This document shows, one piece after another, positions 19,993-29,230 of a DNA stretch of 31,855 bases. The first letter of the stretch is position 1; each line of letters begins with the position of its first letter. Below the pieces are notes generated by a model. That model was given only the letters and a program-made list of their open reading frames with translations, was not told the DNA's origin and ran no database searches. The stretch spans positions 57,890 to 89,744 of the forward strand of contig JBNGIS010019433.1 in NCBI GenBank assembly GCA_049999725.1, read 5' to 3'. The DNA is from Haplomitrium mnioides. Taxonomy: Eukaryota; Marchantiophyta; Haplomitriopsida; Calobryales. The position numbers were made by a program, and so were the translations under genes.

Positions 19993-20578
19993 TGTCAACC
20001 GGGTTTGAAGGTACTTTGTGTAATATTTTCAAAAAAATTTCAAAAGTTATGTGAGAAGCCATGCAAGTTTTATGTTTTACATCAAAAGCGCTTCTAATAT
20101 ACATCAAAAAGGCTCAAGACATGCTTGGAGAGAAGGGAAGGATTGAGGTCACAAGCTATGGAGGGAAAGATTGAGGAGCCAACAGTTTTGACCATTGAAT
20201 CCTCAATTTGTGACCATTTGTGGAGGCCCAGTTGAGGATGGAGTAAAGAAAAAGTGAGACTTAACCCCCTGATCCAATGGAAGAGAGCATGACAGGTGCT
20301 GTGTGGAAGGAAAATGAGGAAATTGAAAGATATCAGTCTTATGGAGTTGAAGAAGAAGAGCAATGGCTATGGGTTGCTTGATATATGAAGATCCTTTGAG
20401 AGTGAAGTGTGGTGCCAGGTTTGAGCAAGGTAAATTTACTTCAAAGGTCTTCTTTGGAAATAAAATTTTTAAAAGTATAAAAATAAAATAAAATAAAAAG
20501 TAATAAAACTACTCTAATTGTCAAGGGCCAAGACAAGGCCTGAACTAACCCTACAACTATCTAATTTTGAACTTGGAG

Positions 20579-20708
20579 GACAGCTTGCCCTAGGGGGAGT
20601 TGTAGCCCTAAACTAGGTCCGTCCAAGGGCATGTAAGGATATGCAGTGGCCTTATACCCCACTAGAAGGTTGCCTCTCAAAAAGAAAAGAGAGGCGTAGG
20701 CTTATAAA
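20579..20708 (+). promoter_or_regulatory. Outer 3' LTR core promoter block with TATA box
   Basis: Same block as 1039-1168 with point changes. TATAAA lies at 20703-20708. If active, it would drive transcription outward toward exon 2 of the methyltransferase gene, on the same strand. Confidence 0.55.
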
Positions 20709-22454
20709 CCTCTACAGGATCAACGTGAAGAGTTTATGGGATAAATCCCAACGTGGCATGCGACGAGAGAAATCGTATGGAGAGGCAAAGGCCCTCCCTC
20801 TTGCTGCGCCAAAGAGTTGGAACAAATGAAGGATCCTCTACGGCTACGACTTGTGACGATCATTTGCGACAAATGATCTATGGTAGAAGATTGGCTACGT
20901 CGAATGATTTGAGAAGACCCCTGTGAATGCTGAAGGCGAAAGGGGTGGGAATTGAGGCCATGAAGAATTGAGAGAAGGGCAACGAGGAATCAGATTGCTG
21001 AAGAATCTGATTTCTCAAAATAATTGATGTTTGATTTCTCGTAGTACGTGGAAATTCGGAGAAATAAGGAGACAATTATGCTTAGGATAGAATTTATAGC
21101 AAGAGAGTGGCGAGGGAGAGATTGATCGTGTGCAAGCCAAGGAAGGGATTGAATGCGCAACAGGGGATCGAATTGCAAGGACTTTGAAGCACAGAAGTTG
21201 AAAGTTGAAGGGGGATTTTTCCAGGGAATTTGATCGCAGAAATTTGAGGGCAAGAATTGTGAGAGGGGAGGAATTGGATCGTCACTGGAGGTATTGAGGG
21301 CGCATGCAAGAAATGGATCATAAAGAGGATTGATTTGCAATGATTGATCATGGGAGAAGAGGGAATTCAGTAGGGCGTGGTTTATATTTGCTTCAAATTA
21401 GAGGAATTCACTAGATTGACACGGAAGCTAGAAAAAACGACAGAGAAAGAGGAGGTGGAAGAATTCGCATAGGGGGGAGAAATTCGCCAGCAACCAAGGC
21501 GAGGACAAGAATTGCACTGGGGGATTTCAAGAGGGAGCTTGTTGATATACATATGGTGCTGAATATTTGAACGTTGTTGAAGAATCAAAGACACTAGACG
21601 AGGGAGAATTCAACATTCGCTGAAGAATGACGAGTTGTTATTTCGGGTTTCAGAAATCGAAGAAGGAAGCAAGCTCTTTGAAGGAAATCAAGCGAAAATC
21701 AAAGAACTAGATTTGAGATAGAAATCAAGTCAAGACAGTTGAGGAAACATCGCCTAGAAGAAACAATTTGATTGGAGGTCGAATCAGCTGAATCGAAGCA
21801 GAACTCGCAGATTTCTGCTCATCTATTCGATCTGTTGTTGAAGAAAATTGCAGCAGTGAATGTTTAAGGTGTTTGCTGCTGGCAAGGCAAATTTGATGGA
21901 GGTCGAATCGAGGATGTAAGTTGGAGGTTGGATCGATAGAAGGATTACATGGAGAGGAGCTGTTGCAAAATTGGTGAATGGAGAGGAGCTACTACGAATG
22001 GTCGGCTCGTGGGTTGGTTTGAAATGAAGAAAATGAAGAATCGAATGAGAGTGAGCAAAGCGGATGCGCGAAGAATGAGAATGAACGATGTGACAAACAA
22101 TCTGATGGAAGAACAATTGATCTGCGAAGAGTCGGGATTGAGGACTTTGTGGTGTCCGATCCGAAGAACGGAGCAGAAATCAACCTTCCTAAGTGAGGAG
22201 CCCACTTAAAGGGGTTCTGATTAGCCTTCCGATGTGGGGATCCCGGTTAACGGGAATCCGATGGAGCTTCGGAAGTGGGGAGCCCACTTAACGAGGATCT
22301 GATGGGAGTCCAATCGGAAGAACAAGGAGTGCCAAAACAACAATCCATCAACGGCCCGGCTAGAGGAGGAACAAAGAGTACCGAAAGGGCAATCTATCAA
22401 CGGTCCGACCGGAAGAAAACATAGTACCGAAATAGCGATCTATCAAAGATCCGA

Positions 22455-23335
22455 CATCTGAGGAATCTCACAGGGTGGCGAGTTCAAGGAATCCAACAGG
22501 CTACCCCAAAGTGCCACGTGTCCGAGGAGGCGCCGTCCGACGCCGTTTTCCACAGGGAAAGTTGGACCGTCACCTTTGACCAAAAATCCGAAGTTGACCT
22601 ACAGTTCCAAAGAATCTCACTGGGTGACGAGTCCAAGGAATCCAACGAGCTACCTCGAAGTGCCACGTGTCCGAGGAGGCGCCGTCCGACGCCGTTTTCC
22701 ATAGGGAAGTTGGATCGTCACCTTTGACCAAAAATCTGAAGTTGACCTGCATTTTCAAAGAATCTTACGGGGTGGCGAGTCTGAGGAATCCAACGGGCTA
22801 CTTTGAAGTGCCATATGTCCGAGGAGGCGCCGTCCGATGCTGTTTTCCACAGGGAAGTTGGACCGTCATCTTTGACCAAAAATCTGAAGTTGACCTACAG
22901 TTCCGAAGAATCTCACAGGGTGGTGAGTCCGAGGAATCTCACAAGGTAGTGACTTTGAGGAATCCAACGGGCTACCCCAAAGTGCCACATGTCCGAGGAG
23001 GCACCGTCCGATGCCATTTTCCATAGGGAAGTTGGACCGTCACCTTTGACCAAAAATCTGAAGTTGACCTGCAATTCCGAAGAATCTCACGGGGTGGCGA
23101 GTCCGAGAATCCAACAGGCTACCCCGAAGTGCCACGTGTTTGCTATCCAATGTCCGAGGAATCTCACGGGTTTTTGAGTCCGAGGAATCCAGCAGGCTAC
23201 CCTTAAGAGCCACCTGTCCCTTGTCTGACGTTCGAGAAATCTCACGGGTTTCCAAGTGTGAGGAATCCAATGGGCTCCCCCGGCATGCCATGTGCAAGAT
23301 GCTTGATATCTGAAGAATCTCATGGATTGTCGAGC
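22455..23335. repeat. 148-bp tandem repeat in outer 3' LTR
   Basis: Anchor GTGCCACGTG or close variants at 22511, 22660, 22808, 22982 and 23129. The period is 147-149 bp, except one interval of 174 bp caused by an internal 26-bp duplication. Partial units of about 80 bp follow. There is at least one more unit than in the 5' LTR. Confidence 0.88.
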
Positions 23336-24012
23336 TAAACAAGGGAAAAAACAAAGGAAAATGTATGTCTCTTCAAATGCCGATTACTGGAGCTACAGAT
23401 GTCAGATTGGCGTGAAATCAGTCTTGTTAGGAATAGGACAACAAAGCAATGCTGTTGGAACCCATTTCAGACTCTAAATCTAGAAAAGATCCCACTTGTG
23501 GGCTGTGTGAAAAGGCGGGATGCACCCCTCAGTCGTCAGATAAGGGAAACAAGGACCTTCAAGGAAGGGCGGTGATGAAACATCAAGGCTAGGGAGGAAA
23601 ACAAGCACAGGGATAGACTACCTTGCTTTGAAGCTACAAGGACTGATTATTCTATGTAGAGAAAGCAACGGGATACGCAGGAGAGAGTTCTGGTGAGACC
23701 TTTGGTGAAGTGGGTGTACTCGTGAAGGAAGGCCATCACAAGGGGAGGTGGATTGAGGAGGTCTTGGGAATCGTTGAGCAGGAGGCTCTAGAGGCTCAGA
23801 CTACTCAGGTGGACTCATCTTTGAAGGCAGACTAACATTTGGAGGTGGACCAACACTTAGAGGAGAGGAGAATTCTTTCGGTTTTTATTTCATGAGGGAC
23901 AGCCAAAGGGGAGGTCGTGGTGTCATCTTAGCTTTGGTTTGTGCAAGAGATCAGTCCCAAAAGCATTAGGAGATTGCTGCTGGTGTTACAATCTTGTAGA
24001 GAGAGGAGAGGA

Positions 24013-24230
24013 GTGGCCATGTTAGTGCCTGCGCACTGCGGGGAAGATCCAGCCAATTCTCGGGTGGAGTGGGTGTTCCAGCAACTGGGAGGGTTGTCTT
24101 CTAGAGGTGGAAGTTAAATAAGACATCTTTCGAGCCTGAGGAAGTAAATTCAAGGCTTCTAGCGATGGAAGTTAAAAAACTATCTCGACAGGGTGTGTGA
24201 GTAGGGAGAGAGTGGAAGAGAGAATAATGT
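24013..24230. other. LTR segment present only in the 3' copy
   Basis: Interrupts the alignment with the 5' LTR near 12722 (GAGGAGTGG / AGTGTTGTTGTGTTTA). Its middle part (24085-24180) is about 88% similar by eye to 18061-18160 in the foreign segment of pol. It is either an insertion here or a deletion from the 5' LTR. Confidence 0.65.
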
Positions 24231-25007
24231 TTCTGGTTTTGTTGTGTTTACAAAGCTAGGATTCATATTCTGAACACAGATTCTGAACCTCCGTCCGGAA
24301 CTTCAACAGATAGGGGATTATGTTGAGAAGACTAAGGCAAATCCCATGAGAGAATTTGGGCTGGCTTGGGAGAAAACAAGGGCTACATTACTTACAATTT
24401 TGGTCGGGCTGAAGTGTTGGTGATAATTTGCTGCATGATAGTAGGGGGAGTGATGTTAGGAGAGTTAGAAAGAGAAGAAGATAGTTCTGTACATGTTTAG
24501 AAAGGTCAATATGTTGGGTTCAGCTCTTGGGTTATGATTTCTATTTTGTTGGAAGGATAAATCATATAGCTTTAGGGTGCTGGAGTAGCTGACCCCGTTG
24601 GCATTTAGTGGTGGAAGGAGTAAATGGTCTTGGTTGTGTTAGGAGGTAACCTGTGGGAGAGTTGCAAGTCCATTCCTAAGCAAGGATGGTGTGCCCCTCT
24701 GTTCATTGAAGAGGACGGTGAATACTTGTAACCAGATTGCATCAAATTCAGTAATTGTGTGTACCAAAAATCACTTGGGTTGTGACTACACTATGTGTCT
24801 GGTGGGGAAGAATACACGTCTGTCCTTTGCTTGGGTGAGTTGAGAAGAGTATGGGAATGCAAGGTGAGAAGTTTGGGATTGTTAAGACCTGAATTCACTA
24901 ACAAAGGTTCTGGGGTCATTTCATTAAAGAGCCCAGTTGTTCTTTGTCCCCTCTTTCCTCTGAAATAACATCAATTGGGTATTAAGACAGAAGGGAGGGG
25001 CGTGACA

Positions 25008-25098
25008 CCATACGCACATGGACTTGAGAGTCCACGCTTGCCTAGACTCCCAAGTCCTTGCGCGCTTGAACTTCATAGTCCATGGGCGCATGGAGTAC
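25008..25098. repeat. 24-bp palindromic array, right part, with duplication copy
   Basis: Begins with the right target duplication (CCATA, 25008-25012) and continues the 24-bp array for about four diverged units (CACATGGACTTGAGAGTCC...). It is followed by about 100 bp of ordinary pyrimidine-rich intron ending in the acceptor at 25199. Confidence 0.8.
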
Positions 25099-25199
25099 TT
25101 TGTTCACTGCATGCTTGTTATTTTCTAAAGTTCTTGCTTTTCTGCATGTCAGTCCAACATTTTCACTAATGCCAAATTGTTTTCTTTCTTTATTTTTAG

Positions 25200-26675
25200 T
25201 TCACTCAGTATTTGGTAGATTTTGTTGATGTATACAATGATGCGAAGTGGAGTGAGCGGGACTTCATCAAGCTCGCCATACACATTAAGATTCTAAAGCC
25301 CAAGCAAGGCATGAATATTCAACAACTTGTGCTGCATCCAAGTGCGACAACATTCTCGGTTCATGCTACAGGGACTTCTTCCCAGAAGAAGAGAAAGGAG
25401 CTGGAGCCAAGTGAGGCTCAGAAGAAAAAGAAATCGGCACCGATAAAGAAAAAACTTGCACCAACACCGGTTGTTGAGCAGGAGCCAGCCCTCTCAGAAT
25501 CTACAACAAAGTCTACTTTGTCTGCCCTCTTGTCTCCATCAACAAGCAGCTCAGGGCAAGACTCGGAGTAGGAACCCAAGGAAGTTCAGGCTCCAACATC
25601 AAGAGCAAAAAGGAAATCTCACAAGGGGTTGTGTACATTTCAAGAAAGAGAACAGGTGGATCCTCAGACAGCTTCTGAGGAGGACAAAAACAAGATCACG
25701 GAGTCTACAATCCAGCGCTGCAGAGTCCGTGAAGAGACCATTACAATCAGGCTGGAAAACTTAAATCTGCCCAAGCTTGGAATGGACAATTGGGGTCCAT
25801 TCCAAATTTGAAGATTAAACAAGGATTTTGTGGAGCTTCTTGCCCAAAGAATGCTTACGAATAAGTACGCGCATTCTTTCTTCATCATGGTTGTAGACCC
25901 AAAGTCTAATCTCAAAGACAAGTCAGAGTTCGATATTAGGAACCCTGACAAGTATTGTTATGAGATTGCAGGAGGCAATCATAGTGCTGCAGCAAGGCAG
26001 CTACTTATTACAAAATATGGGGCGAAGAATCCTGCTCTGTCACTCTGCAATTGTTACATGTACATGGGCCTTACACCAACAAAGGCCCACATTTTTGCAA
26101 CCGATGACAATTATGACTAGAAGTACAAGCTTGAGATGACCTCTATTCAAAAGGTCTAGTATTGGCATCAACGATTTGTAGAGAGTGGTATGGTTTCATC
26201 CCAGAAATTGAAAAGGGAGCTATTGCTAGAAATACTCAAGATAAAACCAAAGTATACACTTGAGAAGACTGTGATTTATAAGGACAATTGGTTTTAGCTA
26301 GCATTCGGAAGTGAAGAGCTTTGGGATTTATAGCAGAGCATTTTTTCAATGTGGGAGAAGAATATTATGAAAGGCCAGAAGCCAAAGGCCAAAGGATCTC
26401 TAAGGATGGAGGATATGAAGTGGATGCCTTGGAGGTCTCTTCAGGGTCTTTGAGATGAAGTTAAGATTTTAGTTTTAAAGCAGGTGGAAGCCGGAGAGCT
26501 TTCAATGGACGAGATGTCTCGGAAGGCGGAGAGACACAAAGTTTTGGCCGTAATGGTAAATAGTTTTTGTTCGGAGGTTTATTTCAATTCGTGGGAAGAG
26601 GCAAGAGAGGAGTACCCTCTTTATACTGAAGAGTCAAAGATGGCCTCCTTTTATTCAAGCTTCAAGAAGCTTCTG
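25200..26675 (+). pseudogene. Exon 2: Lys-rich linker and ParB-like domain
   Basis: A single frame of 492 codons from the acceptor (25199) to a GTAACT donor at 26676, broken by stops at 25569, 25809, 26118, 26157, 26295, 26331 and 26451. Residues 1-55 continue exon 1. Residues about 60-85 are Lys-rich (QKKRKELE, QKKKKSAPIKKK) and could be a nuclear localisation signal. About 25710-26200 resembles a ParB-like nuclease/HTH module: a Leu-rich start, ELLAQRMLTN, then YEIAGGNHSAAARQLL (25959-26006), the family's GGNHR-type box with Ser for Arg, then a DNYD and SIQKV segment like the helical part after ParB-N. ParB-like domains bind DNA or hydrolyse nucleotides. The rest (to about residue 490) is unrecognised. 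The ParB call is from motif and context only. Confidence 0.6.
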
Positions 26676-27406
26676 GTAACTCCTTTCTTTGGAACTTTAT
26701 TTAATTATTTGTATTTGCATTGAATATTTTGTAAATTTTTGTTGTGTTTTAAAAACTTACAGTCAATGTGCACATGGACATTGAAGTCCATGTGCGTATG
26801 GACTTTGATGTCTAAGCGCGCTTAGACTTTGAAGTCCATGCCAACATGGACTTTGATGCCCACGCGCGCTTGGACTTTGAAGTCCAAAAGCAAATCAACT
26901 TTCAAGTCCATGCATGCATGGACTTCGAAGTCCAAACGTGCAGTGACTTCCAAGTCCTTGCGCGCATAGACTTTGAAGTCCATTCACGCATAGACTTTGC
27001 TGTTCAAGAGCACTTGGACTTCGAAGTCCAAGAAAGCATGGACTTCGAAGTCCAAACGCGCAAGGATATCAAAGTCCATGCGCGCATGGACTTCGAAGTC
27101 TAAGTGCTCTTGAACAACAAAGTCTCTGTACGTATGGACTTCAAAGTCTAAGTGCTCTTCAACAGCAAAGTCCATGTGCGCATAGACTTCAAAGTCCATA
27201 CGCGCATGGACTTGAAAGTTGAAGCGCGTGTAGTTATCGAAGTCTATGCGTGCATAGACTTCGATGTCTATGTGCACTTGGATTTCAAAGTCCATGCGTG
27301 CATGGACTTCTATGTCCATGTACGCATGGACCCTAAAATGTTTTATGTTCTCTACCTTTAAATGTTTTTATCACTCTCTAATGTTTTCGTTTCAATTTTT
27401 GTGTAG
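26676..27406 (+). other. Intron 2, mostly a 24-bp repeat array
   Basis: Donor CTG/GTAACT at 26676 and acceptor TTCAATTTTTGTGTAG ending at 27406. About 90 bp of AT-rich sequence, then the array at 26764-27333, then an AT-rich, pyrimidine-rich end. The splice phase is 0 on both sides. Confidence 0.6.
26764..27333. repeat. 24-bp palindromic tandem array in intron 2
   Basis: About 24 units. A perfect unit is seen as CATGCGCGCATG (27077-27088) followed by GACTTCGAAGTC (27089-27100); both dodecamers equal their own reverse complement. Because the unit is 8 codons long, both strands read MDFEVHAR-like octapeptides in open frames. CATGCGCGCATG is strictly alternating pyrimidine-purine. Variants such as GACTTTGAAGTC and CGTGCATG are mostly transitions. 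Confidence 0.92.
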
Positions 27407-27962
27407 GGAGACAAAACATTTAAACGGCAGCTAGCGAAGAAACTAGCAGCAGTTGCAAAAGGAAGGAAAAAATCTGGGGTCAAGGAAGCCCTTGAAGATC
27501 AAGACAAACCTCCCATGTTGGTCTCTTACCCTCCTACTTTTCTTCTCCATTGCCAAAAAGCTGGAGAGTGGAAAGCACAACAACAAAGTAGTGCTGCATC
27601 TCTCACAACAAAAAGAGTTGTGAGAGACAAGGAAGATGAACTAATGTCGTATGTCGATGGTCTTAACGTGGTTTTTTATCAAGTCCACGAGGAGGCCAAC
27701 GCTCGGCAATTGAAGGGGCTTATGAAACCTAGGTTTTTCACTTTGGCTATTGTTGATATTCCTTATGGATACAACCTTAAGAAATGCAAGCATGATGACT
27801 CGAAACCATTTTCAAAAGATGACATTTTTATATGGTATCATCTTTTGCGGCAGTAACAACTTCAGAGTTTTGGTCTTTTGTGATCATTCATTCTTCACAA
27901 CAATTTGGCATCATTGAGGATGCCTTTTTTGAAGTCTGTTGTGCAATCGATCATCGCATCTG
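27407..27962 (+). pseudogene. Exon 3: start of beta-class DNA methyltransferase domain
   Basis: Starts GDKTFKRQLAKK after the acceptor. A stretch with LVSYPPTFLLHC leads to TLAIVDIPYGYNL (DIPYG at 27755-27769). That matches catalytic motif IV of amino-methyltransferases, normally DPPY in N6-adenine enzymes, here with Ile in the second position. The frame meets a stop at 27854, but the downstream sequence reads well in another frame (TTSEFWSFVIIHSSQQFGI), so a frameshift lies near 27826-27840. The exon ends at a GTGAGT donor (27963). In this class motif IV precedes motif I, which is in exon 4. The product would transfer a methyl group from SAM to a DNA adenine or cytosine amino group. Confidence 0.65.
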
Positions 27963-28056
27963 GTGAGTTGTTCTTTTATTTTTTTTATTTTTGATTTCTC
28001 TTGCATTTTGGTTGCAATGTTTGATTTGATTGTTTATCTTTTTGCATGGACAAAAG
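27963..28056 (+). other. Intron 3
   Basis: A 94-bp T-rich stretch from GTGAGT to an AG at 28055-28056, consistent with a short plant intron. A start 11 bp earlier would give a more family-like WDK junction, but that site reads GCAT instead of GCAG, so the original acceptor may have been lost by mutation. No repeat array is present here. Confidence 0.5.
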
Positions 28057-28679
28057 CAATATTCATCATTCTGGTGGTCCTAGAATCGCACATGCCCACG
28101 AGTATTAGATGGTGCGCTACTGGACTAAGGAATGAAAGAGGAGCATGCGTATTTTCAATTTGCAGCCTTCTTCTACGACTAGACTTCCTCGACAGATTAT
28201 ACGTAGTGTTTTTAGCTGCCTTGCAATTTCGGGAAAACTTAAACATCTAGGAGATGATGCTCTTGTGAATGTTTATCAGAAGCCGCAGGCTCTCTACAAT
28301 TTTTTTAATTGACCATTTATCAACAGAGCAGGATTGGATCCTTGATCTCTGCTCTGAGTCTGGTACATGCCTTGTCTATGCTTTAAAGTTGATGCGAAAC
28401 TGCATCGCCGTGGAATATGATAGACGTCAGTCTATTTATATTCCTCAGAAGGTTTTGGAGATGGCTTCCTTACCATCCGATGTGACTGAGTCACAGATAG
28501 TTTTTGCTTAACACAAGGAACCTGTTCCTTTTGGTATTGCAGGTGCTTCTGGTGACTCTATTGTAATATCGAGGACTGGAAAGTCTCGATAGAATTCTCT
28601 AGCGGCTACAGATGCTCAGCTTGTAGATTTAGAGGAGACAATTCCTGCTGAAGAGGAAAGAGTCCAAGGATTTGTTTGA
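28057..28679 (+). pseudogene. Exon 4: C-terminal part of DNA methyltransferase
   Basis: The first part reads NIHHSGGPRIAHAHEY, then a TAG (28106) and TGA (28133), then YQKPQALYNFF. A frameshift in the T-run at 28300-28306 moves to the frame with the SAM-binding motif I: WILDLCSESGTCLVYALKL (DLCSESGTC at 28344-28370; the family normally has Gly where Glu stands) and then CIAVEYDRRQ, the motif II acidic loop. Stops at 28509 (TAA) and 28590 (TAG) lie in an acidic tail that ends at TGA 28677. Motif order IV then I marks the beta class, the group of CcrM and HinfI. The gene is inactive as it stands. Confidence 0.7.
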
Positions 28680-28694
28680 ACAATTTTTATTATA

Positions 28695-28700
28695 AATAAA
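28695..28700 (+). terminator. Possible polyadenylation signal
   Basis: AATAAA in an AT-rich stretch 16 nt after the methyltransferase stop codon. Plant signals are loose, so this is only suggestive. Confidence 0.4.
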
Positions 28701-28889
28701 GTTTATGTTTTCTAAAATTTTATTTACCAAAGTTTCATCTTGTTGCTCTCTCACTCTATTTAACGTCTTTTCATCATGATTTAGTTTGGTGGACTTCAGA
28801 ATAGTTTGACTCATTTGATAATCTAAGAATGGTTTGAAGTCAATTGCTAATCTAAAGATGATTTGGAGTCTTTGCACATTGTTTAGTGT
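28701..28889. other. AT-rich flank without recognised feature
   Basis: T-rich sequence with short repeats of ATTTGATAATCTAAGAATGGTT-like wording (near 28813 and 28846). It is probably 3' flank of the methyltransferase unit. No frame of note. Confidence 0.5.
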
Positions 28890-29230
28890 TGTTGCACATT
28901 AAGGCTATCTAGTTCTTGTTCGGATTCCCTGCGTGCCTAAACTCTCATGTCATTTTTCAGAGTCCTTTCACTCATAAGCCAAAGGGTTCTTGTTCAATGT
29001 CTATGCTTGCATAGGATGTAGGGTTCTTATTTAGAATCTTGGTTTGCAATAGCTCTAGGGTTCTAGTTCAAAGTCCATTGTTCTTGTTCAGAGTCTAAGC
29101 ACGCATATGATTTAGGAATCTTGTTCGGAGTCTATGCATGCATAGGTTTTACGGTTTTGGTTTCAAGTCTATGCTTGCATAGGATTTGTTAGTTACGACG
29201 TTCAAAGTCAGGTTCAAAGTCCTTACCCGA
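28890..29230. repeat. Degenerate relative of the 24-bp array
   Basis: GTCTATGCTTGCATAGG (about 28999), GAGTCTATGCATGCATAGG (about 29127) and AAGTCTATGCTTGCATAGG (about 29165) keep the palindromic TATGC-TGCATA core and the GAGTC/AAGTC flank. They are spaced by GGTTCTTGTT-type sequence rather than in strict 24-bp phase. Confidence 0.6.

Larger units (their letters stand above)
456..25007 (+). mobile_element. Outer Ty3/gypsy LTR retrotransposon (Athila-like), interrupted
   Basis: Boundaries: TGTCAA at 456 and 19993 (LTR starts), and CA at 13494 and 25007 (LTR ends). A PBS sits 9 nt inside the 5' LTR and a purine-rich tract directly before the 3' LTR. Order of remnants: gag C-terminal half, protease, RT, RNaseH, integrase. 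That order is the Ty3/gypsy one, and RT/IN motifs (FGLCNA, FIDDF, PFEKWGIDF) fit plant non-chromovirus lineages. No chromodomain or envelope-like frame follows integrase. About 16.1 kb remains after removing the inner element. The first 300 bp of the LTRs differ at roughly 25 sites (about 8%, counted by eye), so it is an old insertion. Confidence 0.88.
19993..25007 (+). mobile_element. Outer element 3' LTR (5015 bp)
   Basis: TGTCAACC...GGCGTGACA. It is uninterrupted, and therefore reveals the empty site of the inner element near 21437. It contains the promoter block (20579-20708), hairpin units (22186-22310), the 148-bp tandem repeat (22455-23335) and an additional segment at 24013-24230 not present in the 5' copy. 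No frame longer than about 120 codons is present, and none matches a known protein. Confidence 0.9.
160..25199 (+). other. Intron 1, enlarged by nested LTR retrotransposons
   Basis: The donor GTGAGT at 160 pairs with the acceptor TTTTCTTTCTTTATTTTTAG ending at 25199. Both sides are phase 0. Without the retrotransposon (456-25007 plus one duplication copy) the intron would be only about 0.5 kb, made of short unique flanks and a 24-bp repeat array. That is an ordinary plant intron size, so nearly all of the 25 kb is inserted DNA. Confidence 0.55.

Noticed and set aside
20878-23354. Minus-strand frames of about 60-120 codons in the outer LTRs
   Set aside because: The counterpart frames in the other LTR copy are broken or shifted, as expected for non-coding LTR sequence.
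26846-27319. Open frames encoding MDFEVHAR-type octapeptide repeats on both strands, as a repeat protein gene
   Set aside because: The frames follow from a palindromic 24-bp DNA unit; both strands give the same peptide, the array lies between splice sites, and no start context or flanking coding sequence exists.
219-27333. CRISPR-like array
   Set aside because: Units are contiguous 24-bp repeats without unique spacers, in a plant intron context with no Cas-like genes.
25200-28679. Bacterial or phage contamination as the source of the methyltransferase
   Set aside because: The gene is divided by GT-AG introns with plant-like acceptors and sits on the same strand in repeat-rich plant DNA with the same mutation pattern.
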